A stretch of DNA of 64,000 bases from UBA2336 sp049306095 (GTDB lineage: Bacteria; Bacteroidota; Bacteroidia; Cytophagales; Cyclobacteriaceae), in the NCBI GenBank assembly GCA_049306095.1, contig JBAQPU010000042.1:1-64000 (forward strand), given 5' to 3'. Within the stretch, counting starts at the first letter, position 1. The number at the start of each line of letters is the position of its first letter. The position numbers were made by a program, and so were the translations under genes. The notes beneath the pieces were generated by a model. It did not search any database, was not told where the DNA came from, and saw nothing but the letters and a program-made list of their open reading frames with translations. Below, in pieces: positions 1 to 8,328 of this stretch.

Positions 1-3000
1 AAACTTTTTGGTAAAGATTTTGGTGATGCGCATGACGCCACTTACGATGTAGCCGCCACAGCTCGCTGCTTTTTCGGATTGCTAAAGAAAAAAGTGGTTA
101 GTCCGTTCGATTCTACTCCGGTATCAGAAATTGAATACGAAGAGCCTGACCTGGATGAAGCCAACTTTGCAAAGCGCGAAAAGAAAAAAACTGCCGGCTA
201 CTCTTTAACGGATCAGGCCGGGAAGACGATCGAAGGCCTTTACTGCCACCTGCACGTTCACTCTCAGTTTTCCGTGCTTCAGGCAACGCCCGATATCAAA
301 TCGCTGATTGGCAAAGCAAAAGAGCACAACATGCCGGCAGTCGCCCTTACAGACTTAGGAAATCTGTATGGCGCATTCAAGTTTGTTCAGGAAGCCTTCG
401 CGCACGGAATAAAGCCAATTGTTGGTTGCGAGTTTTATTTGGCGGAAGAACGAAAGAAACTAAAATTCACGAAAGACAATCCCGATAAGCGATACAACCA
501 GGTATTGCTGGCAAAAAATAAAAACGGTTATCAAAACCTGATTAAACTAAGCTCAATTGGTTTTACAGAAGGGTTGTACGGCATCCATCCGCGCATTGAT
601 AAAGAACTGGTTCAAGCGTACAAACAAGACTTAATCGCAACTACCGGAACGCTCTCAAGTGAGATTCCCTACTTAATCCTCCACGTGGGCGAACGCCAGG
701 CTGAGGATGCCTTCAAGTGGTGGCACAGTGAATTTGGCGATGACTTTTATGTGGAAATCAACCGGCATGGTTTACCGGAAGAAGACCACGTAAATGAAGT
801 GTTACTCCGCTTTGCAAAAAAGTATAAGGTAAAATATTTTGCTGCCAACGAAGCGTACTACCTCGATAAGGAAGAAGCCAACGCGCACGATGTTTTGCTG
901 TGTATCAAGGAAGGTGAATTTAAATCAACACCCATTGGTGAAGGAAGAGGCAGACGATACGGCTTATCCAATAATGAATTTTATTTCAAGTCGCAGGAGG
1001 AAATGAAATCCATCTTCCTTGATATACCGGAGGCGATCGAAACCATCAACGAGATCCTCAATAAAATTGAAAGCTATAACCTTGAACGCAATGTACTCCT
1101 CCCGAAGTTTGATATCCCAAAGGGTTTCAAAACAGAAGACGATTATCTTCAACATTTAACGTTTGAAGGAGCAAAGAAAAAATATGGTGAGATCTCCAAG
1201 TCACTGAAAGAACGGATTGACTTTGAACTAGAGACCATTAAAAAAACAGGATACCCCGGATACTTCCTCATCGTTCAGGACTTTACATCAAAAGCGCGTG
1301 AGATGGGTGTTTCGGTTGGCCCCGGTCGGGGTTCAGCAGCAGGTTCAGCCGTTGCGTATTGTATTGGAATCACCAACGTTGACCCTATTCAATACGATTT
1401 GCTTTTCGAGCGTTTCTTAAATCCTGATCGTGTATCCCTTCCTGATATTGATATCGACTTTGATGATGCCGGTCGCGATAAAGTACTCAACTATGTGATT
1501 GACAAATATGGTAAATCTCAGGTAGCGCAAATCATTACCTACGGCACCATGGCTGCCAAGTCGTCCATTCGCGATTGCGCCCGGGTAATGGAGTTACCCC
1601 TGTCTGACGCAAACTTTCTTGCCAAAATGGTTCCCGACAGAGCGGGTACTTCGCTTGACATGGCTTTTCAGGAAGTAAAAGAACTTGCCGACATCCGGAA
1701 AGGAAACGACCTGAGAGCCGATGTACTCCGCCAGGCCATCGTACTGGAAGGATCTGTTCGAAACACCGGTACACACGCCTGCGGGGTAATCATCACACCC
1801 GATGACCTCACCAAGTTTGTGCCGGTATCTACCGCGAAAGATTCTGAAATGCTGGTGACGCAGTTTGACAACAGCGTGGTAGAAAGTGCCGGGTTGCTGA
1901 AGATGGACTTTCTTGGCTTAACAACCTTAACCATTATTAAAACTGCGTTAAGAAATATTAAAGAAAGCCGAGGCATCGACATTGACATTGACACAGTTCC
2001 TTTAGACGATGCCAAAACCTATCAACTCTTTCAGCGCGGTGAAACCACGGGAACCTTTCAGTTTGAAAGTGTGGGTATGCAAAAATACCTTCGCCAGCTC
2101 AAGCCCGATAAGTTTGAAGACCTGATTGCCATGAACGCCTTGTACCGCCCGGGCCCGATGGAATACATTCCGGAGTTCATTAACCGTAAGCACGGTCGCG
2201 CCATTCTAAAATACGATTTGCCCGAAATGGAGGAATTCCTTTCAGAGACCTACGGAATTACCGTGTACCAGGAGCAGGTAATGTTGCTTTCGCAGAAACT
2301 GGCGGGCTTCAGTAAAGGTGATGCCGATGTGCTTCGTAAGGCGATGGGTAAAAAACAGAAATCGGTGCTCGATAAAATGAAGGACAAGTTTATTGAGGGA
2401 TGTAAAGCAAACGGACATCCCAAAGAAATTTGTGAAAAGATTTGGACCGACTGGGAGGCGTTCGCCCAATATGCTTTCAATAAGTCACACTCCACCTGTT
2501 ATTCGCTGGTGGCCTATCACACAGCCTACCTGAAAGCAAACTTCCCGGCCGAATACATGGCTGCTGTGTTAACCCACTCGCAAAGCAACCTCGATAATGT
2601 TACCTACTTTATAGATGAAGCCCGAAGCATGGGCATTAACGTGCTGGGACCTCACATTAACGAATCGGGGGTGTACTTCGCGGTCAATAAAGATGGTGAA
2701 ATTCGTTTTGGATTAGGAGCCATCAAAGGAGCTGGTGATGCTGCCGTTGAGGCCATTATTCAGGAGCGTGAAGCAAACGGCCCGTTTGAAGATTTATTCA
2801 ATTTTGCCAAGCGCCTGAATCAGCGTTCAGTCAACAAAAAAACATTTGAATGTCTCGCACTATCCGGGGCATTTGATTCCTTTTCCGGCATTCACCGAAG
2901 GCAATATGTGTTTGCGAAAGAAGGCGATACCAGTTTGATTGAAAAGGCTATTAAATACGCATCCAAAACACAACTGGAAGAACAAAGCGCGCAAGCCAGT

Positions 3001-3828
3001 TTGTTTGGAGGCTCTTCAGGCACGGCCATGCCGAAACCAAAAATTGAATCGGTTGAGCCGTTCAGTGAACTGGAAAAGCTTGGACTGGAGAAAGAGGTTG
3101 TTGGAATTTACATTTCAGGACATCCACTGAATAACTTTCAATTTGAACTCGATACCTTCTGCAACGCAAGTTGCGCATCGCTAAACGATTTTATCCCACT
3201 GGAAGGAAAAGATGTTCGTGTTGGCGGAATCGTATCATCGGTTGAACACCGTACCACTAAATCCGGGAAGCCTTTCGGGAAATTTATCCTGGAAGATTAC
3301 AGCGGCAATAGCGGAAAAGATGCCTTCACCCTGTTTGGAGAGAGCTACCTCAAGTTCAGAAACTTTATGAATGTTGGCTGGTTCCTGTACATCGAAGGCA
3401 ATGTGATCAGAAGTACTTGGGGAAATATGAACCTGGAACTTAAAATCAGAAACATTGAACTTCTAAACGACCTGGCACAAAAACGACTGATGGGTTTTGC
3501 CCTGAGAATATCCCTGCAGTCGGTTTCCAATCAACTGATCGATTCGGTTGAAAGAATCTGCAAAAAATATCCGGGCAATGCTGCCTTACAAATTCATATC
3601 AGGGACGAGGCCGAGGCTCTTCAGGCAGAATCGCTCTCGAGGAATTACCGCCTGAAGCCCGTAAATGAATGTTTTCAGGATTTAAAGAAACTGGCCGAAA
3701 TTGGTGTGATTACCGAGTCCTCAAACGTCAGGTGGCTGTCAGATGAGGCATCGAAACATCCGGAAACAGAAGGGCCCGAAATTGGAACAATTTCACCTAC
3801 CTTTGTGTTGGAAGAAGCAGAAACATAA
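1..3828 (+). CDS. dnaE: DNA polymerase III alpha subunit with N-terminal DEDDh exonuclease, 5' end outside window
   Basis: Catalytic subunit of the replicative DNA polymerase. The reading frame is open from base 1, so the gene starts outside the window; the TTG at 79 is internal. The first 25 codons end an exonuclease-type domain (HDATYDVAATARCFF, the last motif of DEDDh proofreading nucleases). The PHP domain then starts with YCHLHVHSQFSVL, and the polymerase core carries GPGRGSAAGS and PDIDIDFDD. An OB-fold region (VRVGGIVSSVEHRTTKSGKPF) follows near the C-terminus. From memory, many Cytophagales DnaE proteins have such a fused nuclease at the N-terminus. trxA follows 24 bp downstream in the same direction. 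Identity is certain; the full length of the fusion cannot be seen here. Confidence 0.96.
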   Translation, partial: KLFGKDFGDAHDATYDVAATARCFFGLLKKKVVSPFDSTPVSEIEYEEPDLDEANFAKREKKKTAGYSLTDQAGKTIEGLYCHLHVHSQFSVLQATPDIKSLIGKAKEHNMPAVALTDLGNLYGAFKFVQEAFAHGIKPIVGCEFYLAEERKKLKFTKDNPDKRYNQVLLAKNKNGYQNLIKLSSIGFTEGLYGIHPRIDKELVQAYKQDLIATTGTLSSEIPYLILHVGERQAEDAFKWWHSEFGDDFYVEINRHGLPEEDHVNEVLLRFAKKYKVKYFAANEAYYLDKEEANAHDVLLCIKEGEFKSTPIGEGRGRRYGLSNNEFYFKSQEEMKSIFLDIPEAIETINEILNKIESYNLERNVLLPKFDIPKGFKTEDDYLQHLTFEGAKKKYGEISKSLKERIDFELETIKKTGYPGYFLIVQDFTSKAREMGVSVGPGRGSAAGSAVAYCIGITNVDPIQYDLLFERFLNPDRVSLPDIDIDFDDAGRDKVLNYVIDKYGKSQVAQIITYGTMAAKSSIRDCARVMELPLSDANFLAKMVPDRAGTSLDMAFQEVKELADIRKGNDLRADVLRQAIVLEGSVRNTGTHACGVIITPDDLTKFVPVSTAKDSEMLVTQFDNSVVESAGLLKMDFLGLTTLTIIKTALRNIKESRGIDIDIDTVPLDDAKTYQLFQRGETTGTFQFESVGMQKYLRQLKPDKFEDLIAMNALYRPGPMEYIPEFINRKHGRAILKYDLPEMEEFLSETYGITVYQEQVMLLSQKLAGFSKGDADVLRKAMGKKQKSVLDKMKDKFIEGCKANGHPKEICEKIWTDWEAFAQYAFNKSHSTCYSLVAYHTAYLKANFPAEYMAAVLTHSQSNLDNVTYFIDEARSMGINVLGPHINESGVYFAVNKDGEIRFGLGAIKGAGDAAVEAIIQEREANGPFEDLFNFAKRLNQRSVNKKTFECLALSGAFDSFSGIHRRQYVFAKEGDTSLIEKAIKYASKTQLEEQSAQASLFGGSSGTAMPKPKIESVEPFSELEKLGLEKEVVGIYISGHPLNNFQFELDTFCNASCASLNDFIPLEGKDVRVGGIVSSVEHRTTKSGKPFGKFILEDYSGNSGKDAFTLFGESYLKFRNFMNVGWFLYIEGNVIRSTWGNMNLELKIRNIELLNDLAQKRLMGFALRISLQSVSNQLIDSVERICKKYPGNAALQIHIRDEAEALQAESLSRNYRLKPVNECFQDLKKLAEIGVITESSNVRWLSDEASKHPETEGPEIGTISPTFVLEEAET

Positions 3829-3852
3829 AAAGAACTATAAATTTTAATTTCA

Positions 3853-4173
3853 ATGGGAAAAGCAATCGTACTAACCGACTCGAATTTTGATGAAGTCATC
3901 AACTCTGGAAAACCTGTATTAGTAGATTTTTGGGCCGAATGGTGTGGCCCGTGTAAAATGATCGGTCCGGTGGTGGAAGAACTGGCAGGTGATTATGACG
4001 GAAAAGCAGTTGTTGCCAAATTAAATGTTGATGAAAATCCGCAGACTACGGCTAAATTTGGGGTTAGAAGTATTCCTACGTTATTGGTATTCAAAGGTGG
4101 CCAGATTGTTGACAAGCAAGTTGGAGCCGTTCCAAAATCAGTATTGAATCAGAAATTAGCAGCGCAGGTTTAA
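3853..4173 (+). CDS. trxA: Thioredoxin
   Basis: Cytoplasmic thiol-disulfide reductant of 106 aa, the normal thioredoxin length. The active site WCGPC lies at residues 30-34, and the cis-proline segment (RSIPTLLVFKGG) follows near residues 74-85. There is no signal peptide. It starts at an ATG 24 bp after the dnaE stop and may be cotranscribed with it. A terminator hairpin follows at 4199-4226. In contrast to the membrane-anchored redox proteins after 44 kb, this is the housekeeping thioredoxin. Confidence 0.97.
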   Translation: MGKAIVLTDSNFDEVINSGKPVLVDFWAEWCGPCKMIGPVVEELAGDYDGKAVVAKLNVDENPQTTAKFGVRSIPTLLVFKGGQIVDKQVGAVPKSVLNQKLAAQV

Positions 4174-4198
4174 TTTTCAATTAGACAATATGCCCATT

Positions 4199-4226
4199 AG
4201 CCAATGATTTTTCGTTGGCTTTTTTT
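4199..4226 (+). terminator. Rho-independent terminator after trxA
   Basis: AGCCAA (4199-4204) pairs with TTGGCT (4215-4220) across a ten-base loop and is followed at once by a run of T. It ends the dnaE-trxA transcript. Confidence 0.75.
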
Positions 4227-4229
4227 ATG

Positions 4230-4354
4230 GTCATTTCGATCGGCCAGCAGGCGGAGGGAAATCTTCTGATCTCGGTAGTCGAATTTCAATTTCATGTCCA
4301 TAATTAATGATAGACTAAATACCTCAAAAGATCTCTCACTTCGTTCGAGATGAC
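4230..4354. repeat. Intergenic inverted-repeat element
   Basis: The left arm (GTCATTTCGATCGGC, starting 4230) and right arm (ending TTCGTTCGAGATGAC at 4354) are imperfect reverse complements, separated by about 65 bp of AT-rich DNA. The GTCATTYCGA / TCGAGATGAC ends resemble the dispersed palindromic elements of Bacteroidota genomes. A related element sits inside icmF at 41987-42061. The rest of 4174-4375 holds only the trxA terminator. Confidence 0.6.
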
Positions 4355-4375
4355 GTAACGGTTTCGAGATGACAT

Positions 4376-4861
4376 TCAGAGTTTTAGTTGTTTTAGTCGC
4401 TCCACCATCTCCAACACAGCCGGGCACACCAGTGTGTTTTTATAGGTCAGGTCCATGATCTGAACCATTTTCTTACGATCGGTGTGTGGGTATTCACGAC
4501 AGGCTTTTGGGCGATCGTTATACACTTTGCAATAATTATCCTCATCCAAAAACGGGCAAGGCGATGACTTTAACACAAAGTCTTTGTCTTCATCGATTCG
4601 TAAATACTTTTCAATAAACTCACCAGGCTTCATCCGAAGAGCTTTCGCCACGCGTTCAACATCAGTTTGGTAAAAAATAGGACTGGTGGTTTTGCAGCAG
4701 TTGGCACAGGTCAGGCAATCGATCTCCTGAAAAACTTCCTCATGAAGGCTGTGGAACTGGTCATCTAGTTTACGCGGGTCTTTCTTCTTCAGACCGAGCA
4801 AGAATTTTTTATTCTCGGTTGATTTCTTTTTTGCATCTTCGTTGAACTGCTTCAAATCCAT
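4376..4861 (-). CDS. YkgJ-type cysteine-cluster protein
   Basis: A 161-aa cytoplasmic protein of the YkgJ / zinc- or iron-chelating (CxxCxxCC) family. The cluster is CLTCANCC at residues 49-56, with further cysteines in PCPFLDEDNYC and KACREYP, the usual second half of the signature. The cysteines are thought to bind a metal or an iron-sulfur cluster; the biochemical role of this family is poorly defined. It is divergent from the Crp/Fnr gene that begins only 33 bp away, so the two promoters must overlap in that gap. Confidence 0.85.
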   Translation of the reverse strand: MDLKQFNEDAKKKSTENKKFLLGLKKKDPRKLDDQFHSLHEEVFQEIDCLTCANCCKTTSPIFYQTDVERVAKALRMKPGEFIEKYLRIDEDKDFVLKSSPCPFLDEDNYCKVYNDRPKACREYPHTDRKKMVQIMDLTYKNTLVCPAVLEMVERLKQLKL

Positions 4862-4893
4862 ACATAAAGGTAAAAACCATTTTTGGGTATCTG

Positions 4894-5475
4894 ATGAACG
4901 CCTCGAATATACTTGATCAAATCAGTCGCCATATTTCACTTGATGAGCGGGAGAGTCTATACTTTACATCATTGTTGATTCCTGCCAAAATTAAACAAGG
5001 GGAATATGTCGAGAAAATTGGTTCCATTACACAAAACTTCATTTATGTAGAATCCGGGTGTTTGATGTCGTATTCTGCCGACAAAAAGGGGGATTTACAT
5101 GTTATTCAATTCTCTACAGCGGGTTGGTGGACAGGCGATCTTCAAAGTTTTACAAAAAAGCAACCCGCCATTTATTCCACCCGCGCGTTAGCGGAAAGCG
5201 CTGTCTTTTACCTTCCAAAAACGGATATGGATCAACTGCTGGATCGGTACCCCAAGTTTGAAAAATATTTCAGGATTCTTTTTCAAAATGCTTTGATCAC
5301 ACAATTGGATCGAATCATTCAAAATTTCTCAATTCCTGCAGAAGATCGATATGAACGGTTCCGGCAAAAGTATCCTACGTTTGAGCAATACGTTCCACTC
5401 AAATACATTGCTTCGTATTTGGGTATAACACCGGAATTTTTGAGCAAAATCAGGAGACGGCAGACTGAAAAGTGA
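4894..5475 (+). CDS. Crp/Fnr family transcriptional regulator
   Basis: A 193-aa regulator with an N-terminal cyclic-nucleotide-binding-type beta barrel (about residues 15-120) and a short C-terminal winged HTH (VPLKYIASYLGITPEFLSKIRR, about 166-187). This is the architecture of Bacteroidota Crp-like proteins. No cysteine cluster typical of Fnr is visible, so oxygen sensing through Fe-S is unlikely. The next gene downstream, YceI, is preceded by two copies of a 17-bp motif (5479-5527) that this protein may bind. The ligand is unknown. Confidence 0.88.
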   Translation: MNASNILDQISRHISLDERESLYFTSLLIPAKIKQGEYVEKIGSITQNFIYVESGCLMSYSADKKGDLHVIQFSTAGWWTGDLQSFTKKQPAIYSTRALAESAVFYLPKTDMDQLLDRYPKFEKYFRILFQNALITQLDRIIQNFSIPAEDRYERFRQKYPTFEQYVPLKYIASYLGITPEFLSKIRRRQTEK

Positions 5476-5478
5476 ATT

Positions 5479-5527
5479 TCTTAACCTGGTTCAAGGTACT
5501 TCCCCCGGTTTCTTAATCTGGTTCAAG
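5479..5527 (+). promoter_or_regulatory. Two direct 17-bp repeats, possible regulator binding sites
   Basis: TCTTAACCTGGTTCAAG (5479-5495) recurs as TCTTAATCTGGTTCAAG (5511-5527) with one mismatch. The copies start 32 bp apart, close to three helical turns. They lie 22 bp upstream of the promoter element before YceI and just after the Crp/Fnr gene stop, which suits cooperative binding by a regulator. Confidence 0.5.
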
Positions 5528-5548
5528 TAGATTCGTTTACTCCCACCC

Positions 5549-5556
5549 TACTTTTG
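5549..5556 (+). promoter_or_regulatory. Promoter -7 element for YceI gene
   Basis: TACTTTTG fits the Bacteroidota housekeeping -7 consensus TAnnTTTG and lies 30 bp before the ATG of the YceI gene. No clear TTTG -33 box is seen at the expected distance, so activation by an upstream-bound regulator is plausible. Confidence 0.55.
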
Positions 5557-5586
5557 TTGTGTAATTAAAACAAACAAAAAAGCGAT

Positions 5587-6123
5587 ATGGAAACGATCAC
5601 AGCAACAAAATGGGGAATTGACACCACACACACCGAAGTACAATTTAAAGTGAAGCACCTGGTAATTTCTACGGTTACCGGCTTCTTTAAAAAATTCAGC
5701 GGAAGCGTAGAAAGCGAAACCGATGATTTTGATGGCGCACAAGTAAGCTTCAGCTTAGATACCAACAGCATTGATACGAATCAGACCGACCGCGATGGTC
5801 ATTTGAAATCACCCGATTTCTTTGCTGCCGAACAATATCCAACCATTGATTTTACAGGTTCATTGGCAAAAGTAGCAGGCAGTGAATATAAACTGGATGG
5901 CGCTTTAACCATTCGTGGAACAACAAAAGCTATTGTTATGGATGTAGATTTTGGTGGAACGGTTGTTGACCCTTGGGGAAATACGAAAGCAGGGTTTGAA
6001 ATTAACGGAAAATTAAACCGCAAAGATTTCGGACTAAACTGGAATGCACTTACCGAGGCCGGTGGCATGGTGGTTAGTGAAGACGTAAAACTTCACATCA
6101 ATGCCGAGCTCACAAAAAATTAA
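5587..6123 (+). CDS. YceI family protein
   Basis: A 178-aa lipocalin-like beta-barrel of the YceI family, which binds isoprenoid-like or fatty ligands in the members studied. It begins WGIDTTHTEVQFKVKHLVIS, the typical first strand, and contains the family signatures FDGAQVSFSLDTNSIDT, RDGHLKSPDFF and YPTIDFTG. No signal peptide is visible, so it is predicted cytoplasmic, unlike E. coli YceI. It is monocistronic: promoter at 5549, terminator at 6163-6192. Together with the upstream Crp/Fnr gene it looks like a small stress-responsive pair (inference). Confidence 0.93.
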   Translation: METITATKWGIDTTHTEVQFKVKHLVISTVTGFFKKFSGSVESETDDFDGAQVSFSLDTNSIDTNQTDRDGHLKSPDFFAAEQYPTIDFTGSLAKVAGSEYKLDGALTIRGTTKAIVMDVDFGGTVVDPWGNTKAGFEINGKLNRKDFGLNWNALTEAGGMVVSEDVKLHINAELTKN

Positions 6124-6162
6124 GTATACTATTAGAAAACCATCTCAAAAATAATAAAGAGA

Positions 6163-6192
6163 GTCCTGCGCGTAAATGTGCAGGGCTTTTTT
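6163..6192 (+). terminator. Terminator after YceI gene
   Basis: CCTGC (6165-6169) pairs with GCAGG (6180-6184); six T residues follow at 6187-6192. It separates YceI from the convergent M48 peptidase gene. Confidence 0.7.
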
Positions 6193-6206
6193 ATGATCAT
6201 AAAACC

Positions 6207-7004
6207 CTATAACGAATCCTGTACCTTCTTCCAGTCGATATTAAAAGGCTTAGGCTCAAAGCCATTTTTTACTTTATACCTGCGGGCCTGATCGATGCGC
6301 TTATCATTATGCGGGTGAGTCATTAGAATTTCTAAATTTTCATCGTAGTCCAGGTCTTTTTCATTCAGGCGTTCAAAAAAACGCGCCAGGTTTTTCGGAG
6401 AAATACCCGCCTTTTCCAGAAGCTCTAACGCAAACTTATCGGCCTCTTCTTCCTGACTGCGGCTAAAACTGTTTCCGATAATATTCTTTAAAACTTCGGT
6501 TAATACACCAGGATCGCCACCCGACAGCACTCCTATGATTGCCGTCATCGAAAGTTCCTGCATCAGCTTTGTTACTACATGCCGCTTTTCAGCATGGCCT
6601 ATTTCATGCGCCAATACAGCCGCGACTTCTTCCGGTGTTTCAGCTGCCTTCATCAATTCCGAGAAAACATAAATGTTGCCGCCCGGTATAGTAAAGGCAT
6701 TGATTTGCTCATTTTTAATAATAGTAAACTCATACCGGTAGTGGGTTGTATCCAACGCCTGAAGAAGACGATCGGTAATTTGTTTCAAGGCAGTATCAGC
6801 TGCGTTATCTTTTACCGTGGGAAATTCATCCCAGATCATGTCTTTAAAAAGGTTACCCAGCTTTTCTTCCTGTTCATATGAAACCTCATAACTCAGTTCG
6901 AGGTCTGACTTGCCCAACTCTTTAACCAGGAAATATCCACCGGCAAACAGACCTCCGCCTATGGCCAGCAAAATAATCAGGTCACGCAACGTACTGCTTC
7001 GCAT
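6207..7004 (-). CDS. M48 family zinc metallopeptidase
   Basis: A membrane-anchored peptidase of 265 aa. Residues 8-27 form a transmembrane segment or uncleaved signal. The zinc site is HEIGH at 133-137, and the third ligand lies in EEEADKFALELL about 50 residues later, as in BepA/HtpX/Oma1-type enzymes. The catalytic domain would face the periplasm if the N-terminal segment is an anchor. Members of this family act in envelope protein quality control. The gene starts 3 bp after the DUF4870 gene and probably forms an operon with it and the DUF4389 gene. Confidence 0.9.
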   Translation of the reverse strand: MRSSTLRDLIILLAIGGGLFAGGYFLVKELGKSDLELSYEVSYEQEEKLGNLFKDMIWDEFPTVKDNAADTALKQITDRLLQALDTTHYRYEFTIIKNEQINAFTIPGGNIYVFSELMKAAETPEEVAAVLAHEIGHAEKRHVVTKLMQELSMTAIIGVLSGGDPGVLTEVLKNIIGNSFSRSQEEEADKFALELLEKAGISPKNLARFFERLNEKDLDYDENLEILMTHPHNDKRIDQARRYKVKNGFEPKPFNIDWKKVQDSL

Positions 7005-7007
7005 AGT

Positions 7008-7493
7008 TTAAAAAGGAGGTTTGTTAACCGGTTCGGAAGTCATAGCATCGGAAGGCCGTACTTTGTAAGCAGCTTCGTAAGCTATCTTACCAAAAAGCAA
7101 AAAGTAGTACATTTTGCCCTGACGTGCTTTGTAAGCAGCAATAATACTGATGATAAAATAGAGAAATGTTGCCACACCTGCGAAGATCGCATACGCCCAA
7201 AATTCGGTAGTCCACTCATAATGGCCAATAAAATTCCGGACAGCCCAAATCACCAACGCCCAGTTGATGATGGTGGTGGGAATATTCGATAAGAGCGACT
7301 GCAAACAGTGAAAATGAATGAAACGGCTCTTCTTCCGGTTTACAAAATAGTAGATAACGGCTGCAATCAGGTTGATGATTGGCAACGGCAGCCCAATGGC
7401 TACCGCTGCAAACATCATTAAATATGCCCCCATGGCATCTTCTTTCTCGCGTTCAGCAATTTCATGGGGTTGTGGTAAAGGATGAAATTCCAT
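7008..7493 (-). CDS. DUF4870-type integral membrane protein
   Basis: A 161-aa protein with about four hydrophobic segments (residues 22-50, 66-85, 97-118 and near 130). The segment INLIAAVIYYFVNRKKSRFIHFHCLQSLL matches the DUF4870/Tic20-like pattern of small membrane proteins. No catalytic residues can be identified. It sits between the DUF4389 and M48 genes in a leftward operon, with a 3-bp gap to the M48 gene, which suggests a joint role in envelope maintenance. Confidence 0.78.
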   Translation of the reverse strand: MEFHPLPQPHEIAEREKEDAMGAYLMMFAAVAIGLPLPIINLIAAVIYYFVNRKKSRFIHFHCLQSLLSNIPTTIINWALVIWAVRNFIGHYEWTTEFWAYAIFAGVATFLYFIISIIAAYKARQGKMYYFLLFGKIAYEAAYKVRPSDAMTSEPVNKPPF

Positions 7494-7518
7494 TTCTAAA
7501 TTCGAACAAGTAAAAAAT

Positions 7519-8100
7519 TTAATCTAATGAAAAAGGAGGATACGTATCCGTCATGTTGCCCATATACAGGTTCACACGCGTAGTCCACCGCATATATCCA
7601 ACAATAAAGTTATGCATGCCGGCAGGCAGTTGTCCTGTAAAAAGGATGATCCACCATCCTACAAACCAAACAACCAACACAGCCAACGTAAGCAAGTACA
7701 ATACGATACCATGCGGGATTAACACATAAAGCCATCCAAAGAAAGCCCGTACTAACAGCATGCCCCGACTCAGCTTTTCAGGATAAGGAACGTCAAAGGT
7801 GATGGCCTCATCTTTAGAGTCAATTCCAAAAGCAGGATAACCATCCGTCAGGTTAAAATAACGGGCATTCACTCTCATTTGCCATCGTTGCAACCCAACC
7901 TGGTATTCAAAAAAACTTTGCGGATAGCGTCCCGTGAACAAAATCATCCACCAGGCAATGAAGCCAAGAATGGCGCCCCACAAGCCCATAAAAATAAGCA
8001 CAAAAAAATGTGGAAAGTAGATGTAAATCCATCCAAAGAATGATCGCAATAAAAGTTCACCTCGTGATAAACTTTCTGCATGTTTGATGTTAAAGGTCAT
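7519..8100 (-). CDS. DUF4389 membrane protein with internal duplication
   Basis: A 193-aa membrane protein made of two similar halves. Each half begins with an LSRGxLLxRxFFGWxY motif, continues through a hydrophobic stretch with WWxILFTG, and ends with RWxxRVN...LTDxYPPF/GYPAF. This duplicated pattern is the DUF4389 signature. Its function is unknown. It is the first gene of the leftward set DUF4389-DUF4870-M48. Confidence 0.82.
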   Translation of the reverse strand: MTFNIKHAESLSRGELLLRSFFGWIYIYFPHFFVLIFMGLWGAILGFIAWWMILFTGRYPQSFFEYQVGLQRWQMRVNARYFNLTDGYPAFGIDSKDEAITFDVPYPEKLSRGMLLVRAFFGWLYVLIPHGIVLYLLTLAVLVVWFVGWWIILFTGQLPAGMHNFIVGYMRWTTRVNLYMGNMTDTYPPFSLD

Positions 8101-8199
8101 AAGGGTTTTGGTTTATATATTTTTGAAAGTTAGGATTTTCGAACGAGAAAAATAACAGGGCGCAAACAGGCGCAAATTCATACCCAAGTTAAAATTGTG

Positions 8200-8328
8200 T
8201 ATCTTTGTGCCACACTCCTCCAAATTCCCGTTTTAAAGCGCTTTCTGCGCTACGTTGAGCCAAGAGGGAATCATTTTTAGGAACTATTTATTTAAAAAGA
8301 TGCACGGCTATCCGTGCTGTAAGTATTC
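8200..8328 (+). promoter_or_regulatory. Promoter and structured 5' leader of DEAD-box helicase gene
   Basis: TATCTTTG at 8200-8207 matches TAnnTTTG and would give an untranslated leader of about 115 nt. The leader contains GCGC-TTTCT-GCGC near 8238. A perfect six-pair hairpin (GCACGG 8302-8307, CCGTGC 8312-8317) lies 11 bp before the ATG, where it could limit ribosome access. Long structured leaders are common on cold-inducible helicase genes; cold control here is inference. Confidence 0.5.

Noticed and set aside
2002..2193. Antisense ORFs within dnaE
   Set aside because: They run opposite to a highly conserved polymerase frame and have no recognisable domain; shadows of its codon bias.
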